Under the pieces are notes generated by a model, which saw only the letters and a list, made by a program, of their open reading frames with translations, was not told the origin of the DNA and made no database searches. From Paraburkholderia solisilvae (GTDB taxonomy: Bacteria; Pseudomonadota; Gammaproteobacteria; Burkholderiales; Burkholderiaceae), in NCBI RefSeq assembly GCF_902859875.1, contig NZ_CADIKF010000032.1:21807-85806 (forward strand): a stretch of DNA of 64,000 bases, in the 5' to 3' direction. Numbering within the stretch: position 1 is the first letter of the stretch; every line of letters starts with the position of its first letter. Of the stretch, positions 55,250 through 64,000 are shown piece by piece. A program made the translations under genes and the position numbers.

Positions 55250-55837
55250 TCAGAGGCTGCCCTTGGTCGACGGAATCTGCCCCGCCGCGCGTTCGTCCAG
55301 TTCGACCGCCATACGCAGCGCACGGCCGAACGCCTTGAAGACCGTTTCCATCTGATGATGGGCATTCAGGCCGCGCAGATTGTCGATATGCAGCGTGACG
55401 CCTGCGTGGTTCACGAAGCCGCGGAAGAATTCGATCGACAGGTCGACATCGAACGTGCCGATTCGCGCGCGCGTGAACGGCACGTGGAACTCGAGCCCCG
55501 GGCGCCCCGAAAAGTCGATCACGACGCGCGACAGCGCCTCGTCGAGCGGCACGTACGCGTGCCCGTAGCGCCGGATGCCCTTGCGGTCGCCGACCGCCTT
55601 CGCGACCGCCTGGCCAAGCGTGATGCCGACGTCTTCGACCGTGTGGTGGTCATCGATATGGGTGTCGCCATGCGCCTCGACGTCCAGATCGACCAGCCCG
55701 TGCCGCGCGATCTGGTCGAGCATGTGGTCCAGAAACGGCACGCCGGTGGCCAGCTTTTGCTGGCCGGTGCCGTCCAGATCGATCTTCACACGGATCTGCG
55801 TTTCGCTGGTGTTGCGAACGACTTCCGCAAGGCGCAT
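55250..55837 (-). CDS. hisB: Imidazoleglycerol-phosphate dehydratase
   Basis: 195 residues, monofunctional IGP dehydratase (no phosphatase domain). Metal-binding HxxxH/ExxHH patterns occur as VPFLDHMLDQIARHG, DTHIDDHHTVED and ALSRVVIDFSGRP-linked helices. Removes water from IGP to give imidazole acetol phosphate. Confidence 0.97.
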   Translation of the reverse strand: MRLAEVVRNTSETQIRVKIDLDGTGQQKLATGVPFLDHMLDQIARHGLVDLDVEAHGDTHIDDHHTVEDVGITLGQAVAKAVGDRKGIRRYGHAYVPLDEALSRVVIDFSGRPGLEFHVPFTRARIGTFDVDLSIEFFRGFVNHAGVTLHIDNLRGLNAHHQMETVFKAFGRALRMAVELDERAAGQIPSTKGSL

Positions 55838-55897
55838 GACAATTCCTCGAAGCTTGCTTGAAAGATAAGGTGGGGATGGGCCGGTTGCCGCGTCCGC

Positions 55898-56968
55898 TCA
55901 ATGCAACGCGAGCTTCAGCGCGGCGAGCAATTGCGTGTTCTCTTCGGCAGACCCGACCGTCAGACGTACGCAATTCGCCAGCAATGGGTGCATTTTACTC
56001 ACGTTTTTGATCAAAACCCGCGCGCCGAGCAGCGTTTCGAACGTTGCGGACGCATCCGGCACGCGCACGAGCAGGAAATTGCCCGCGCTCGGAAAAACTT
56101 CGGCGCCGGGCAACGCGGCGACTTCCTGTGCCAGCCTTGCGCGCTGCGCGCGCAGTTGCGCCGCTTGCGCGTCGAGCATGTCGATGTGATCGAGCAGGAA
56201 ATCGGCCGTCGCCTGGGTCAGCACGTTGACGTTGTAGGGCGGGCGCACCTTGTCGAGCTCGGTGAGCCACGCCGGACGGCCGGCGAGATAGCCGAGGCGA
56301 ATGCCGGCGAGGCCCAGCTTCGAGACGGTGCGCATCACCACGACATTGTCGAAATCGCCCGCGCGCGGCATCCAGCTGCGCTCGGCGAACGGCTGATACG
56401 CCTCGTCGATCACGACGAGACTGCGCGTCGCGGCCGCAATGATCCGCTCGATGTCGTTTTCGTCGAACAGATTGCCGGTCGGGTTGTTCGGATACGCGAG
56501 ATAGACGACAGCCGGCTGATGTTTATCGATCGCGTCGAGCATCGCGCCGGTATCGAGCGTGAAATCCGCGTTCAGCGGCACGCCGACGAATTCCAGATTC
56601 GCGAGCTGCGCGTACACCTGATACATCACGAAACCCGGCACCGGCGCGAGAATCTTTGCGCCCGGCTGCGCGCACGCCACGGCGATCATGCTGATGATTT
56701 CGTCCGAACCGTTGCCGAGCAGCACATCGCAATTGGCCGGCACGTGCATCACGCGCTTGAGCTTGTCGAGCAGTTCGCCCGGACGCGGCGCCGGGTAGCG
56801 GTTCAGCGCGACGCCCGCGAGATGCTCCGCGAGTTGCGCCGCCAGCGGCGCCGGCAGCGGGAACGGGTTTTCCATCGCGTCGAGCTTCACGTAGCCGGAC
56901 GCATCCGGCACCGGATAGCTGGTCATCGCGAGCACGTCGCGGCGGATGATGTCTTGTGGTGTTGTCAT
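55898..56968 (-). CDS. hisC: Histidinol-phosphate aminotransferase
   Basis: 356 residues, PLP fold type I. The lysine-binding segment SKLGLAGIRLGY is present, with AYPNNPTGNLF and VVIDEAYQPF around the cofactor. Transaminates imidazole acetol phosphate with glutamate. ATG 56968 starts MTTPQDIIRRD. Confidence 0.95.
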   Translation of the reverse strand: MTTPQDIIRRDVLAMTSYPVPDASGYVKLDAMENPFPLPAPLAAQLAEHLAGVALNRYPAPRPGELLDKLKRVMHVPANCDVLLGNGSDEIISMIAVACAQPGAKILAPVPGFVMYQVYAQLANLEFVGVPLNADFTLDTGAMLDAIDKHQPAVVYLAYPNNPTGNLFDENDIERIIAAATRSLVVIDEAYQPFAERSWMPRAGDFDNVVVMRTVSKLGLAGIRLGYLAGRPAWLTELDKVRPPYNVNVLTQATADFLLDHIDMLDAQAAQLRAQRARLAQEVAALPGAEVFPSAGNFLLVRVPDASATFETLLGARVLIKNVSKMHPLLANCVRLTVGSAEENTQLLAALKLALH

Positions 56969-56989
56969 AAGGTGGGGCCGCATTCGCGC

Positions 56990-57052
56990 GGTACGGCACG
57001 GCAATAAGGCACGGCAAGGTCGGTACGGCACGGTCGGCACAGCACACGGTCG
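56990..57052. repeat. Degenerate GC-rich repeat between hisC and hisD
   Basis: Variants of CGGTACGGCACGG recur within about 60 bases (e.g. around 56988, 57022 and 57032). Degenerate relative of the cleaner arrays. Confidence 0.5.
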
Positions 57053-57105
57053 GCGTGACACGATCGACGCAACCGCCGGCCGCGCCACGCTATGCGCGGG
57101 CTCAT

Positions 57106-58428
57106 TTACCCGTTCTGCTTCATCCGGTATTCGGCGCTGCGCGCATGCGCGGGCAAGCCTTCGCCATAGGCGAGTTCCGCGGCGATCTCACCGAGCGTCT
57201 GCGCGCCTTCCGCGCTGACTTCGATCAGGCTCGAGCGCTTGAAGAAATCGTAGACGCCCAGCGGCGACGAAAAGCGCGCGGTACGCGAAGTCGGCAGCAC
57301 GTGGTTCGGACCCGCGCAATAGTCGCCGAGACTTTCGCTCGTGTAGCGGCCGAGGAAAATCGCGCCCGCATGGCGAATCTGCTGCGCCCACTGCTGCGGC
57401 TCGAGCGCGGAGATCTCGAGGTGCTCCGGCGCGATGTCGTTCGCAATCGCGCACGCTTCGGCCATGTCGCGCACCTTCACGAGCGCGCCGCGGTTGGTCA
57501 GCGACGCCGCGATCACATCGCGCCGCGGCATGGTCGGCAGCAGCTCGTTCACCGCGTCCTCGACGCGCGCGATAAACGCATCGTCCGGGCACAGCAGAAT
57601 GGACTGTGCGAGCTCGTCGTGCTCGGCCTGCGAGAACAGGTCCATCGCGACCCAGCGCGGATCGGTCGTGCCGTCGCACAGCACGAGAATTTCCGACGGC
57701 CCGGCAATCATATCGATGCCGACGGTGCCGAACACGCGCCGTTTCGCGGATGCGACATACGCGTTGCCCGGCCCGCAAATCTTGTCGACCGCCGGGACTG
57801 TTTCAGTGCCGTACGCGAGCGCGCCGACCGCCTGCGCGCCGCCGATCGTAAACACCCGATCGACGCCGCCGAGAAGCGCGGCGGCGAGCACGAGCGGGTT
57901 CTTCACGCCGCCTGGCGTCGGCACGACCATCACGATTTCGCGCACACCGGCCACGCGCGCCGGAATCGCGTTCATCAGCACCGACGACGGATACGCCGCC
58001 TTGCCGCCCGGCACATAGATGCCGGCGCGATCGAGCGGCGTCACCTTCTGGCCGAGCACAGTGCCGTCCGCTTCCTCGTATTGCCAGCTATGGCTGCCGC
58101 ATTCGATCTTCTGCTTCTCGTGATAGCCGCGCACGCGCGCGGCCGCCGCTTCGAGCGCCGCGCGGCGCTTGGGACCGAGCCCCTCGAGCGCCGCTTCGAG
58201 CTCCGCGAACGGCAATTCGAGCGCAGCGACATCCTTCGCATCGAGCCGGTCGAAGCGGTTCGTGTACTCGAGCACGGCGGCGTCGCCGCGCGCCTTCACG
58301 TCGGCAAGAATCTGCGCGACGGCGTGCTCGATCGCCGCGTCTTCGCTCGCCTCGAACGCGAGCACCGCGTGCAGCGACTTCTGGAAGCCGTCAGCGCTGG
58401 AATCGAGCTTGCGAATCTTGATAGACAT
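57106..58428 (-). CDS. hisD: Histidinol dehydrogenase
   Basis: 440 residues. Zn and NAD elements: GCGPGNAYVASAKR-type segment (ICGPGNAYVASAKRRVFG), IAGPSEILVLCDG, LFSQAEHDELAQS and PEHLEI. Oxidises histidinol to histidine in two NAD-dependent steps. Between hisG and hisC. Confidence 0.97.
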   Translation of the reverse strand: MSIKIRKLDSSADGFQKSLHAVLAFEASEDAAIEHAVAQILADVKARGDAAVLEYTNRFDRLDAKDVAALELPFAELEAALEGLGPKRRAALEAAAARVRGYHEKQKIECGSHSWQYEEADGTVLGQKVTPLDRAGIYVPGGKAAYPSSVLMNAIPARVAGVREIVMVVPTPGGVKNPLVLAAALLGGVDRVFTIGGAQAVGALAYGTETVPAVDKICGPGNAYVASAKRRVFGTVGIDMIAGPSEILVLCDGTTDPRWVAMDLFSQAEHDELAQSILLCPDDAFIARVEDAVNELLPTMPRRDVIAASLTNRGALVKVRDMAEACAIANDIAPEHLEISALEPQQWAQQIRHAGAIFLGRYTSESLGDYCAGPNHVLPTSRTARFSSPLGVYDFFKRSSLIEVSAEGAQTLGEIAAELAYGEGLPAHARSAEYRMKQNG

Positions 58429-58506
58429 GCTGGTATCCGTTTCGGTAAAACGCCTCGCGTCCCTTCGCTTTGCGTACGTTCGCAGCGCGCCGGGACCGCG
58501 GCGTCA

Positions 58507-59223
58507 TCACGCCGCGCGCCTCGATGCGCGTTCGAACGCGTCGAGGAACGGCCGCAGCGCGGCGCGCTTCAACTTCAGCGCGGCCTGATTCACGACGAGG
58601 CGCGACGAGATCGACATGATCTCCTCGACCTCGACCAGATTGTTCGCCCGCAGCGTGCCGCCCGAACTGACCAGGTCGACGATCGCATCGGCGAGGCCGA
58701 CGAGCGGCGCGAGCTCCATCGAGCCATACAGCTTGATCAGATCGACGTGCACGCCCTTCGCCGCGAAATGCTCGCGCGCGGTTTGCACATACTTGGTCGC
58801 GACCCTCAAGCGCGCGCCCTGACGCACCGCGTTCGCATAATCGAAACCCGCCTTCACCGCGACCGACATCCGGCAGCGCGCAATATCCAGGTCGACCGGC
58901 TGGTAGAGACCGCTACCGCCGTGCTCGATCAGCACATCCTTGCCCGCGACGCCGAAGTCCGCCGCGCCATATTCGACGTAAGTCGGCACATCGGTTGCAC
59001 GCACAACGATCACGCGCAGGTTCGGATCGGTGGTCGGCAGAATCAGCTTGCGCGACGTTTCCGGATCTTCCGACACCTGCACGCCGGCCGCCGCGAGCAG
59101 CGGCACGGTTTCCTCGAAAATACGCCCTTTCGACAAGGCGAGCGTCAACGGCGCGCGCGCGGCCGGTGCGGACGACGTTTGCGGGGAGGCGCGTTGCGCG
59201 GACGTCGGTTGCGATGAACTCAT
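58507..59223 (-). CDS. hisG: ATP phosphoribosyltransferase, short form
   Basis: 238 residues. Lacks the C-terminal ACT-like regulatory domain, so it is the short form that needs HisZ as regulatory subunit; hisZ is not in this window. LTLALSKGRIFEETVPLL and YVEYGAADFGVAGKDVLIE are conserved. First committed step of histidine synthesis. ATG 59223 overlaps the murA stop (ATGA, 59220-59223). Confidence 0.96.
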   Translation of the reverse strand: MSSSQPTSAQRASPQTSSAPAARAPLTLALSKGRIFEETVPLLAAAGVQVSEDPETSRKLILPTTDPNLRVIVVRATDVPTYVEYGAADFGVAGKDVLIEHGGSGLYQPVDLDIARCRMSVAVKAGFDYANAVRQGARLRVATKYVQTAREHFAAKGVHVDLIKLYGSMELAPLVGLADAIVDLVSSGGTLRANNLVEVEEIMSISSRLVVNQAALKLKRAALRPFLDAFERASRRAA

Positions 59224-60488
59224 GCCTGCTTGCCTGAAATGCGCCGCACGTTGGCGCCCACCGCGGTGAGCTTCGTTTCCATCCGGTCGTAGCCGCGGTC
59301 GAGGTGATAGATGCGGTCGATCAGCGTCTCGCCTTCCGCGCACAAACCTGCGATCACGAGGCTCGCGGACGCGCGCAGATCGGTTGCCATCACCTTCGCG
59401 CCGGACAGTTTGTCGACTCCGTTCACGAGCGCCGTATTGCCGTCGATCGTGATGTTCGCGCCGAGACGGCTCAGCTCCTGCACGTGCATGAAGCGGTTTT
59501 CGAATATCGTTTCGACGACCCGCGACGGACCTTCCGCGATCGCATTGAGCGCCATAAACTGCGCCTGCATATCGGTCGGGAACGCCGGGTATTCCGACGT
59601 GCGGAACGACACCGCCTTCGCGCGCTGATTCATCCTGACGCGCAGCCAGTCGTCGCCTTCATCGATCGCGGCGCCGGCTTCGCGCAGCTTGTCGATCACC
59701 GCTTCGAGCGTCTGCGGGCGCGTGTTGCGCAGCGTGACGTCGCCGCCCGCGGCCGCGACCGCGCACAGGAACGTGCCGGCTTCGATGCGGTCCGGCACCA
59801 CCGTATGCTCGGCGCCGTGCAACCGGTCGACGCCTTGAATCACGAGCCGGTCCGTGCCGATGCCGTCGATCTTCGCGCCCATCGCGACGAGCAGATGCGC
59901 GAGGTCGCCGACTTCCGGCTCGCGCGCCGCGTTCTCGATCACCGTCTCGCCTTCGGCGAGCACCGCCGCCATCAGCAGGTTCTCGGTGCCGGTCACGGTG
60001 ATCATGTCGGTGATGATGCGCGTGCCCTTCAGCCGCTTCGCGCGCGCTTCGATAAAGCCGTGCTCGATCGTGATCTCGGCGCCCATCGCCTGCAGGCCCT
60101 TGATGTGCTGATCGACCGGCCGCGCGCCGATTGCGCAGCCGCCCGGCAGCGACACCTTCGCCTCGCCGAAGCGCGCGACCAGCGGGCCGAGCACGAGAAT
60201 CGATGCGCGCATCGTCTTGACGAGCTCGTACGGCGCGACGAGGTTGTTCACCTTCGACGCATCGAGCATCACTTTGCCCGAGCCCTCGGCCGTCTCGGCC
60301 TGCACGCCCATCTGGCGCAGCAGCTTCAACGTCGTGCGCACGTCCTGCAGATTCGGCACGTTGGCGAGCTGCAGCGGGTCCGCGCTCAACAGGCTGGCGC
60401 AGAGAATAGGCAGCGCCGCGTTCTTGGCCCCCGAAACGGTAATTTCCCCTGCCAACTGCCGGCCGCCTTCAATGACGAGTTTGTCCAT
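59220..60488 (-). CDS. murA: UDP-N-acetylglucosamine 1-carboxyvinyltransferase
   Basis: 422 residues from ATG 60488 (MDKLVIEGGRQLAGEI). The catalytic cysteine is C118 in GGCAIGARPVDQHIKGL; this is the residue fosfomycin alkylates, and it is present. First committed step of peptidoglycan synthesis. An upstream ATG at 60587 would add 33 non-conserved residues. Its stop overlaps hisG. Confidence 0.97.
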   Translation of the reverse strand: MDKLVIEGGRQLAGEITVSGAKNAALPILCASLLSADPLQLANVPNLQDVRTTLKLLRQMGVQAETAEGSGKVMLDASKVNNLVAPYELVKTMRASILVLGPLVARFGEAKVSLPGGCAIGARPVDQHIKGLQAMGAEITIEHGFIEARAKRLKGTRIITDMITVTGTENLLMAAVLAEGETVIENAAREPEVGDLAHLLVAMGAKIDGIGTDRLVIQGVDRLHGAEHTVVPDRIEAGTFLCAVAAAGGDVTLRNTRPQTLEAVIDKLREAGAAIDEGDDWLRVRMNQRAKAVSFRTSEYPAFPTDMQAQFMALNAIAEGPSRVVETIFENRFMHVQELSRLGANITIDGNTALVNGVDKLSGAKVMATDLRASASLVIAGLCAEGETLIDRIYHLDRGYDRMETKLTAVGANVRRISGKQA

Positions 60489-60599
60489 GCCTGTCGGTTC
60501 CTGATCGGTGCGCGCGCTGTTTTGCGCCTGAGCGGAAAGGTGGGTGGCGCCGCTCACGGCGCCGTGGCTGTCTTGAGTAATACGCACTAGTGTTCCAGA

Positions 60600-60839
60600 T
60601 TACGCGCTTTGCCACTCGGCAGGCGTCAGTGTTTTCATGCTGAGGGCGTGGATTTCTTCGCGCATGCGGTCGCCGAGCGCCGCATACACCAGCTGATGCC
60701 GCTGGATCAGCCGCTTGCCTTCGAAGTTCGACGAGACGATCGTCGCGAAGAAATGCTGGCCGTCGCCTTCGACTTCGAGATGCTCGCACGGCAAGCCGGC
60801 GGAAATGTACGTCTTGATCTGTTCGGGCGTCGGTAACAT
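60600..60839 (-). CDS. ibaG: BolA-family protein IbaG/YrbA
   Basis: 79 residues. BolA fold with the conserved VEGDGQHFFATIVS and SFEGK-like segment, and YAALGDRMREEIHALSMKT-type helix. It lies upstream of murA, the usual ibaG position. IbaG works with monothiol glutaredoxin in iron-sulfur handling; a grxD gene is at 21359-21670. Confidence 0.93.
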   Translation of the reverse strand: MLPTPEQIKTYISAGLPCEHLEVEGDGQHFFATIVSSNFEGKRLIQRHQLVYAALGDRMREEIHALSMKTLTPAEWQSA

Positions 60840-60852
60840 GAAATGCTCCTCG

Positions 60853-61608
60853 TCAGTGGCGCAGCTTGTAGCCGCTTGCGAGCAGACGCATCGCGAGCAC
60901 CGCCAGCACCACGAAAAATGCCGCCACGATCGCGAGGCTCACGAGCGGATTGATATCCGACTGGCCGAAAAAGCCATAGCGAAAGCCGTCGATCATGTAG
61001 AAAAATGGATTGAGCCGCGACACCTCGCGCCAGCCGTCCGGCAGCGTGTGCGTCGAATAGAACACGCCCGACAGGAAAGTCAGCGGCACGATGATGAAGT
61101 TCTGAAACGCGGCGAGCTGATCGAATTTTTCGGCCCAGATGCCGGCCACCACACCGAGCGTGCCGAGAATCGCGGAGCCCAGCACCGCGAACAGCACAAT
61201 GAAAAGCGGCGCGGTGAAGCTCATCGGAATGAACCACACCGTCACGATAAACACGCCGAAGCCGACCGCGAGGCCGCGCGTGACCGACGCGAGCACATAG
61301 GCGCCATACATTTCCCAATGCGACAGCGGCGGCAGCAGCACGAACACGAGATTGCCGGTGATCTTCGACTGGATCAGCGACGACGAGCTGTTCGCAAACG
61401 CATTCTGCAGCACGCTCATCATCACGAGGCCGGGAATCAGGAAGCTCGTGTAGCCGACGCCGCTGTAGACCTGCACGTGGTCGCGCAGCGCGTGGCCGAA
61501 AATCATCAGATACAGCAACGCGGTCACGATCGGTGCGAGCACCGTCTGGAACGAGACCTTCCAGAACCGCAGGAGCTCCTTGTAAAACAGCGTGCGAAAC
61601 CCGCTCAT
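60853..61608 (-). CDS. ABC-2 transporter permease (YadH-like)
   Basis: 251 residues with six membrane helices. ABC-2 permease pattern: GVGYTSFLIPGLVMMSVLQNAF and the C-terminal RLNPFFYMIDGFRYGFFG. It pairs with the ATPase immediately upstream; ATG 61608 overlaps that gene's stop. Exports an unknown substrate. Confidence 0.92.
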   Translation of the reverse strand: MSGFRTLFYKELLRFWKVSFQTVLAPIVTALLYLMIFGHALRDHVQVYSGVGYTSFLIPGLVMMSVLQNAFANSSSSLIQSKITGNLVFVLLPPLSHWEMYGAYVLASVTRGLAVGFGVFIVTVWFIPMSFTAPLFIVLFAVLGSAILGTLGVVAGIWAEKFDQLAAFQNFIIVPLTFLSGVFYSTHTLPDGWREVSRLNPFFYMIDGFRYGFFGQSDINPLVSLAIVAAFFVVLAVLAMRLLASGYKLRH

Positions 61609-62531
61609 GCAAGCCCCTCGACCATTTCCGGCGCGTTCATCACCTGCACGAACACGTCTTCGAGATCCGCCTTGCGAACCTCGATCTCATCGAATGTGCA
61701 GCCCGCCGCGCGGCACTGCGAAAGAATCCGCTCGACATCGTCGTAGTTCGACAGACGCAGCAGATGCTGGCGCGTGTTCGCCGCGCCCGGGTCGACTTCG
61801 AGCGCGCGCAAATCGGCCGGCAGCACGCCCTGCGCGAAGCGCACGTACAACTGCAAACCCGCGAAGCGCTGCAACAGCTCGCTCGTGCGCTCGAGCGCGA
61901 CCACTTCGCCCCGCCGCAGCATCGCGATGCGGTCGCACAGCAATTCCGCTTCTTCGAGATAGTGGGTGGTCAGCACGATGGTGTGACCTTCGCGGTTCAG
62001 GCGGGAAATGAACTTCCACAGCGTCTGGCGCAATTCGACGTCGACGCCGGCGGTCGGCTCGTCGAGCACGATCACCGGCGGCCGGTGCACAAGCGCCTGC
62101 GCGACCAGCACGCGACGCTTCATGCCGCCGGACAGCGCGCGCATGTTCGCGTCGGCTTTTTCGGTCAGATCGAGATTGGCCATCACCTCGTCGATCCAGT
62201 CATCGTTGTGGCGCAGGCCGAAGTAGCCGGACTGGATGCGCAAGGTTTCGCGCACGGTGAAAAACGGATCGAACACCAGTTCCTGCGGCACAACGCCGAG
62301 CGCGCGACGCGCGGCGCGGAAATCGGCGACGACATCATGGCCGCGCACCGCGACGCTGCCTTCGTCGGCGCGCGCGAGACCCGCGAGGATGCTGATGAGC
62401 GTCGTCTTGCCCGCGCCGTTCGGGCCGAGCAGCCCGAAAAACTCGCCTTCTTCGACAGTCAGGCTCACGCCTTTGAGCGCCTGCAGACTCTTGTAGCGCT
62501 TCTTGACGTTACGGAATTCTATGGCTGGCAT
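61605..62531 (-). CDS. ABC transporter ATP-binding protein (YadG-like)
   Basis: 308 residues. Walker A GPNGAGKTT, signature LSGGMKRR, Walker B IVLDEPTAGVD; all intact. The C-terminal ~90 residues form the regulatory extension of this ATPase class. It works with the YadH-like permease downstream. ATG 62531 starts MPAIEFRNVKKRY; the frame is open to 62648 without similarity. Confidence 0.93.
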   Translation of the reverse strand: MPAIEFRNVKKRYKSLQALKGVSLTVEEGEFFGLLGPNGAGKTTLISILAGLARADEGSVAVRGHDVVADFRAARRALGVVPQELVFDPFFTVRETLRIQSGYFGLRHNDDWIDEVMANLDLTEKADANMRALSGGMKRRVLVAQALVHRPPVIVLDEPTAGVDVELRQTLWKFISRLNREGHTIVLTTHYLEEAELLCDRIAMLRRGEVVALERTSELLQRFAGLQLYVRFAQGVLPADLRALEVDPGAANTRQHLLRLSNYDDVERILSQCRAAGCTFDEIEVRKADLEDVFVQVMNAPEMVEGLA

Positions 62532-62603
62532 GACTTTGCGCCACCGGACGGCGGCGACTGAAAAGTGCGCAACGCGCACGAAAGGATGCGAGGAAAAACG
62601 AAA

Positions 62604-62642
62604 TTGGGGCCGGTTACTTGCCCCAAAAAACGTTTGATTATA
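62604..62642 (-). promoter_or_regulatory. -10 element and leader hairpin upstream of the yadG-like gene
   Basis: Read on the minus strand, TATAAT covers 62642-62637. About ten bases on is the stem TTGGGGC / GCCCCAA (62626-62620 and 62610-62604), followed by TTTCGTTTTT. The element may be a promoter with an immediate 5' hairpin, or a weak terminator for the mla transcript. No clear -35 found. Confidence 0.55.
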
Positions 62643-62731
62643 GGGCAAATGCGCGGCGGAAATGCGGCGCGGAAGTCTGGACAGGTTTCGGTGAAGCCGG
62701 ACGCGCCGGCCTCATCCGACCTTCCCATGCT

Positions 62732-63064
62732 TCAGGACGGCGAGCGCTCGGTATCGACCGTGCGTGAATGTCGCGCCGACAGCAAGGTGTCGACGCCGTA
62801 GGCTTGCGCGAGACTGGCAAGCCCGGCGGGAAGATTGACGATTTCGAGTGCGGCGCCGCGCGCGCCGGCTGCGCGCTGCCATGCGAGCAGCACCGCGAGC
62901 GCGGACGAATCGAATTGCGTCAGCGGCGCGCAATCGACGCTGCGCGCGCCGCCCGCGATGCGCTCGAGCCCCGCCGCCAGCGCGACGCGCGCGCCGGCGT
63001 GGGTCAGCGTCGCGCCGGTCGCGAAGCCGTTCATCACGTTGCCTGAAAGCGGCGTGCCGTTCAC
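62732..63064 (-). CDS. mlaB: STAS-domain protein MlaB
   Basis: 110 residues. STAS-domain features RSVDCAPLTQFDSSALAVLLAW (the Ser/Thr-rich loop) and the terminal Ala-rich helices. MlaB binds the MlaFE ATPase in phospholipid transport. GTG 63064 overlaps the mlaC stop (GTGA), indicating coupling; ATG 63034 is the alternative start. Confidence 0.85.
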   Translation of the reverse strand: MNGTPLSGNVMNGFATGATLTHAGARVALAAGLERIAGGARSVDCAPLTQFDSSALAVLLAWQRAAGARGAALEIVNLPAGLASLAQAYGVDTLLSARHSRTVDTERSPS

Positions 63065-63693
63065 GACTGCTTGCCCGCCGCCAGTTGCTGATTGCGCTGC
63101 GTGAGGAACTGGATCAGGCCGTCGACGCCCTTCTGCTGGATCTGCTCGCTGAACTGCTGCTGATACGCCTGGATCAACCACGCGCCGAGCACGTTGATGT
63201 CATACACGCGCCAGCCTTGCGGCGTCTTGTACAGGCGGTAGTCGAGTTCGATCGGCTGGCCGTTGTTCATCACGGTCGAGCGCACGACCACATCCGTATC
63301 GTCCGGATTCGCGCGGAACGGCTTGTACTGGATTTCCTGATTGCGCACCTGCGCGAGCGCGCCCGCATACGTGCGGATCAGCAGCATCTTGAACTGCTCG
63401 ACCACCTGCTCCTGCTGCTGGGGCGTCGCGGTGCGCCAGCTGCGGCCCATCGCCAGCTGCGTGGTGCGGCGGAAATCGATGTACGGCAGGATTTTCTCGT
63501 TGACGAGCTGGGTGATCCGGTTGATGTCGCCTTGCTGGATCGACTTGTCCGAGCGGATCGTGTCGATGACCTGCTGCGTGACGGTCTTCACCATGCCGTC
63601 CGGCGAATTCGTATCGACGGTCTGCTGGGCGAACGCGGACCCGCCAAACGAAAGCAATGCTGCGAAAAACGGGATAAAGAAGAATTTTTTCAT
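63061..63693 (-). CDS. mlaC: Periplasmic phospholipid-binding protein MlaC
   Basis: 210 residues with a signal peptide (MKKFFFIPFFAALL, cleaved near SAFA). The tail of MlaC-type proteins is visible in DYRLYKTPQGWRVYDINVLG. MlaC shuttles phospholipids between MlaA at the outer membrane and MlaD. ATG 63693 has AGGA before it; the TTG at 63699 was rejected. Confidence 0.95.
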   Translation of the reverse strand: MKKFFFIPFFAALLSFGGSAFAQQTVDTNSPDGMVKTVTQQVIDTIRSDKSIQQGDINRITQLVNEKILPYIDFRRTTQLAMGRSWRTATPQQQEQVVEQFKMLLIRTYAGALAQVRNQEIQYKPFRANPDDTDVVVRSTVMNNGQPIELDYRLYKTPQGWRVYDINVLGAWLIQAYQQQFSEQIQQKGVDGLIQFLTQRNQQLAAGKQS

Positions 63694-63830
63694 TTCCAAT
63701 CCTGCAAAAAGAAGATCGCTAACCTCGAACTGACGATATCACGCGAGTTCTATCGTAACCCATCGGAAACTTGCGAGAGTTGTATCGCAGTGTTACACGC
63801 GTCACGGGACCTTTGGGTGACGGCGTCCCG

Positions 63831-64000
63831 TTAGCGCACCTTCAGTCCCGGATAACCGATGATGCGACCCGGCGGAACGACCTGGCCGCCCGGCACCGAG
63901 GTCGGCGACGGCAGGCCGGTCGAGTCGAGCGGCATCGTCTGCGTGCCGGAGGCCGGAGCAGCACTCTCAGCACCTGGCGTGCCCGACGCGCCCTGCGGCG
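63831..64000 (-). CDS. mlaA: MlaA/VacJ lipoprotein, C-terminal tail (truncated by window end)
   Basis: Reading frame open to base 64000 with TAA at 63831-63833. About 55 residues of a Pro/Ser/Gly-rich tail ending GRIIGYPGLKVR. The identification rests on position directly upstream of mlaC, as in the betaproteobacterial mlaFEDACB order, since the folded domain lies outside the window. Confidence 0.6.
   Translation of the reverse strand, partial: PQGASGTPGAESAAPASGTQTMPLDSTGLPSPTSVPGGQVVPPGRIIGYPGLKVR

Noticed and set aside
57055..59217. 720-codon plus-strand frame over hisD and hisG
   Set aside because: Fully antisense to two recognised genes, with no domain similarity and an Arg-rich composition typical of shadows.

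Overview
The window is 64 kb of high-GC (roughly 62-64 % by eye) chromosomal DNA from a betaproteobacterium. The run mlaA-mlaC-mlaB / yadG-yadH / ibaG / murA / hisGDCB-marC-hisHAFIE / DUF4870 / hinT / tatABC / htrA / nif3-like / petABC / sspAB is typical of the main chromosome of Burkholderiaceae. Together with the hemA-prfA-prmC-grxD-ubiX and ettA neighbourhoods it points to Burkholderia or Paraburkholderia. Genus is inference; no rRNA gene is present.

Layout. 1-558 is the 3' end of ychF, with its terminator. 918-2953 is a small, less GC-rich accessory block: a TusA-like sulfur carrier faces an operon of a ferritin-like di-iron protein and an OsmC-like protein. 3285-3647 is a MazG-like pyrophosphohydrolase. 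4026-8227 is the glycerol-3-phosphate uptake operon ugpBAEC, with a possible Pho box upstream. It converges on a GDPD-family lipoprotein whose catalytic residues look lost. DUF3761, ettA, an AsmA/DUF748-like protein, a HAD phosphatase, an aminopeptidase P and a small membrane protein follow. 16950-23264 holds a response regulator without the usual phospho-acceptor Asp, then hemA, prfA, prmC, grxD, ubiX and a LigB-type dioxygenase.

23559-41580 is mixed: an APC permease, cspA with a long leader, a YegD-type Hsp70 protein, two MFS carriers, a nitroreductase, a TetR regulator facing one of the MFS genes across a palindrome-rich gap, DUF1415, two methyltransferases, a GarD/UxaA-type dehydratase, a BaiN-type flavoprotein and a sulfotransferase-like gene. 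The last sits between an AT-rich stretch and tRNA-Thr(UGU). From 41759 to the end almost everything lies on the minus strand: sspBA, petCBA, nif3-like, tatCBA, hinT, the his operon, murA, ibaG, yadHG and mlaBCA. The htrA gene (plus strand) is the only exception.

No insertion sequence, integrase, prophage, CRISPR array or rRNA was seen. The most unusual structural theme is that many gaps contain short tandem repeats of 7-18 bp. Each has its own unit, and most begin within a few dozen bases of a stop codon (in one case inside the last codons). Several stop codons (hemA, hisA, nif3-like) also sit within perfect inverted repeats. The protein-level oddities best supported by the sequence are the degenerate GDPD protein, the Asp-less response regulator, and the TusA/di-iron/OsmC group.
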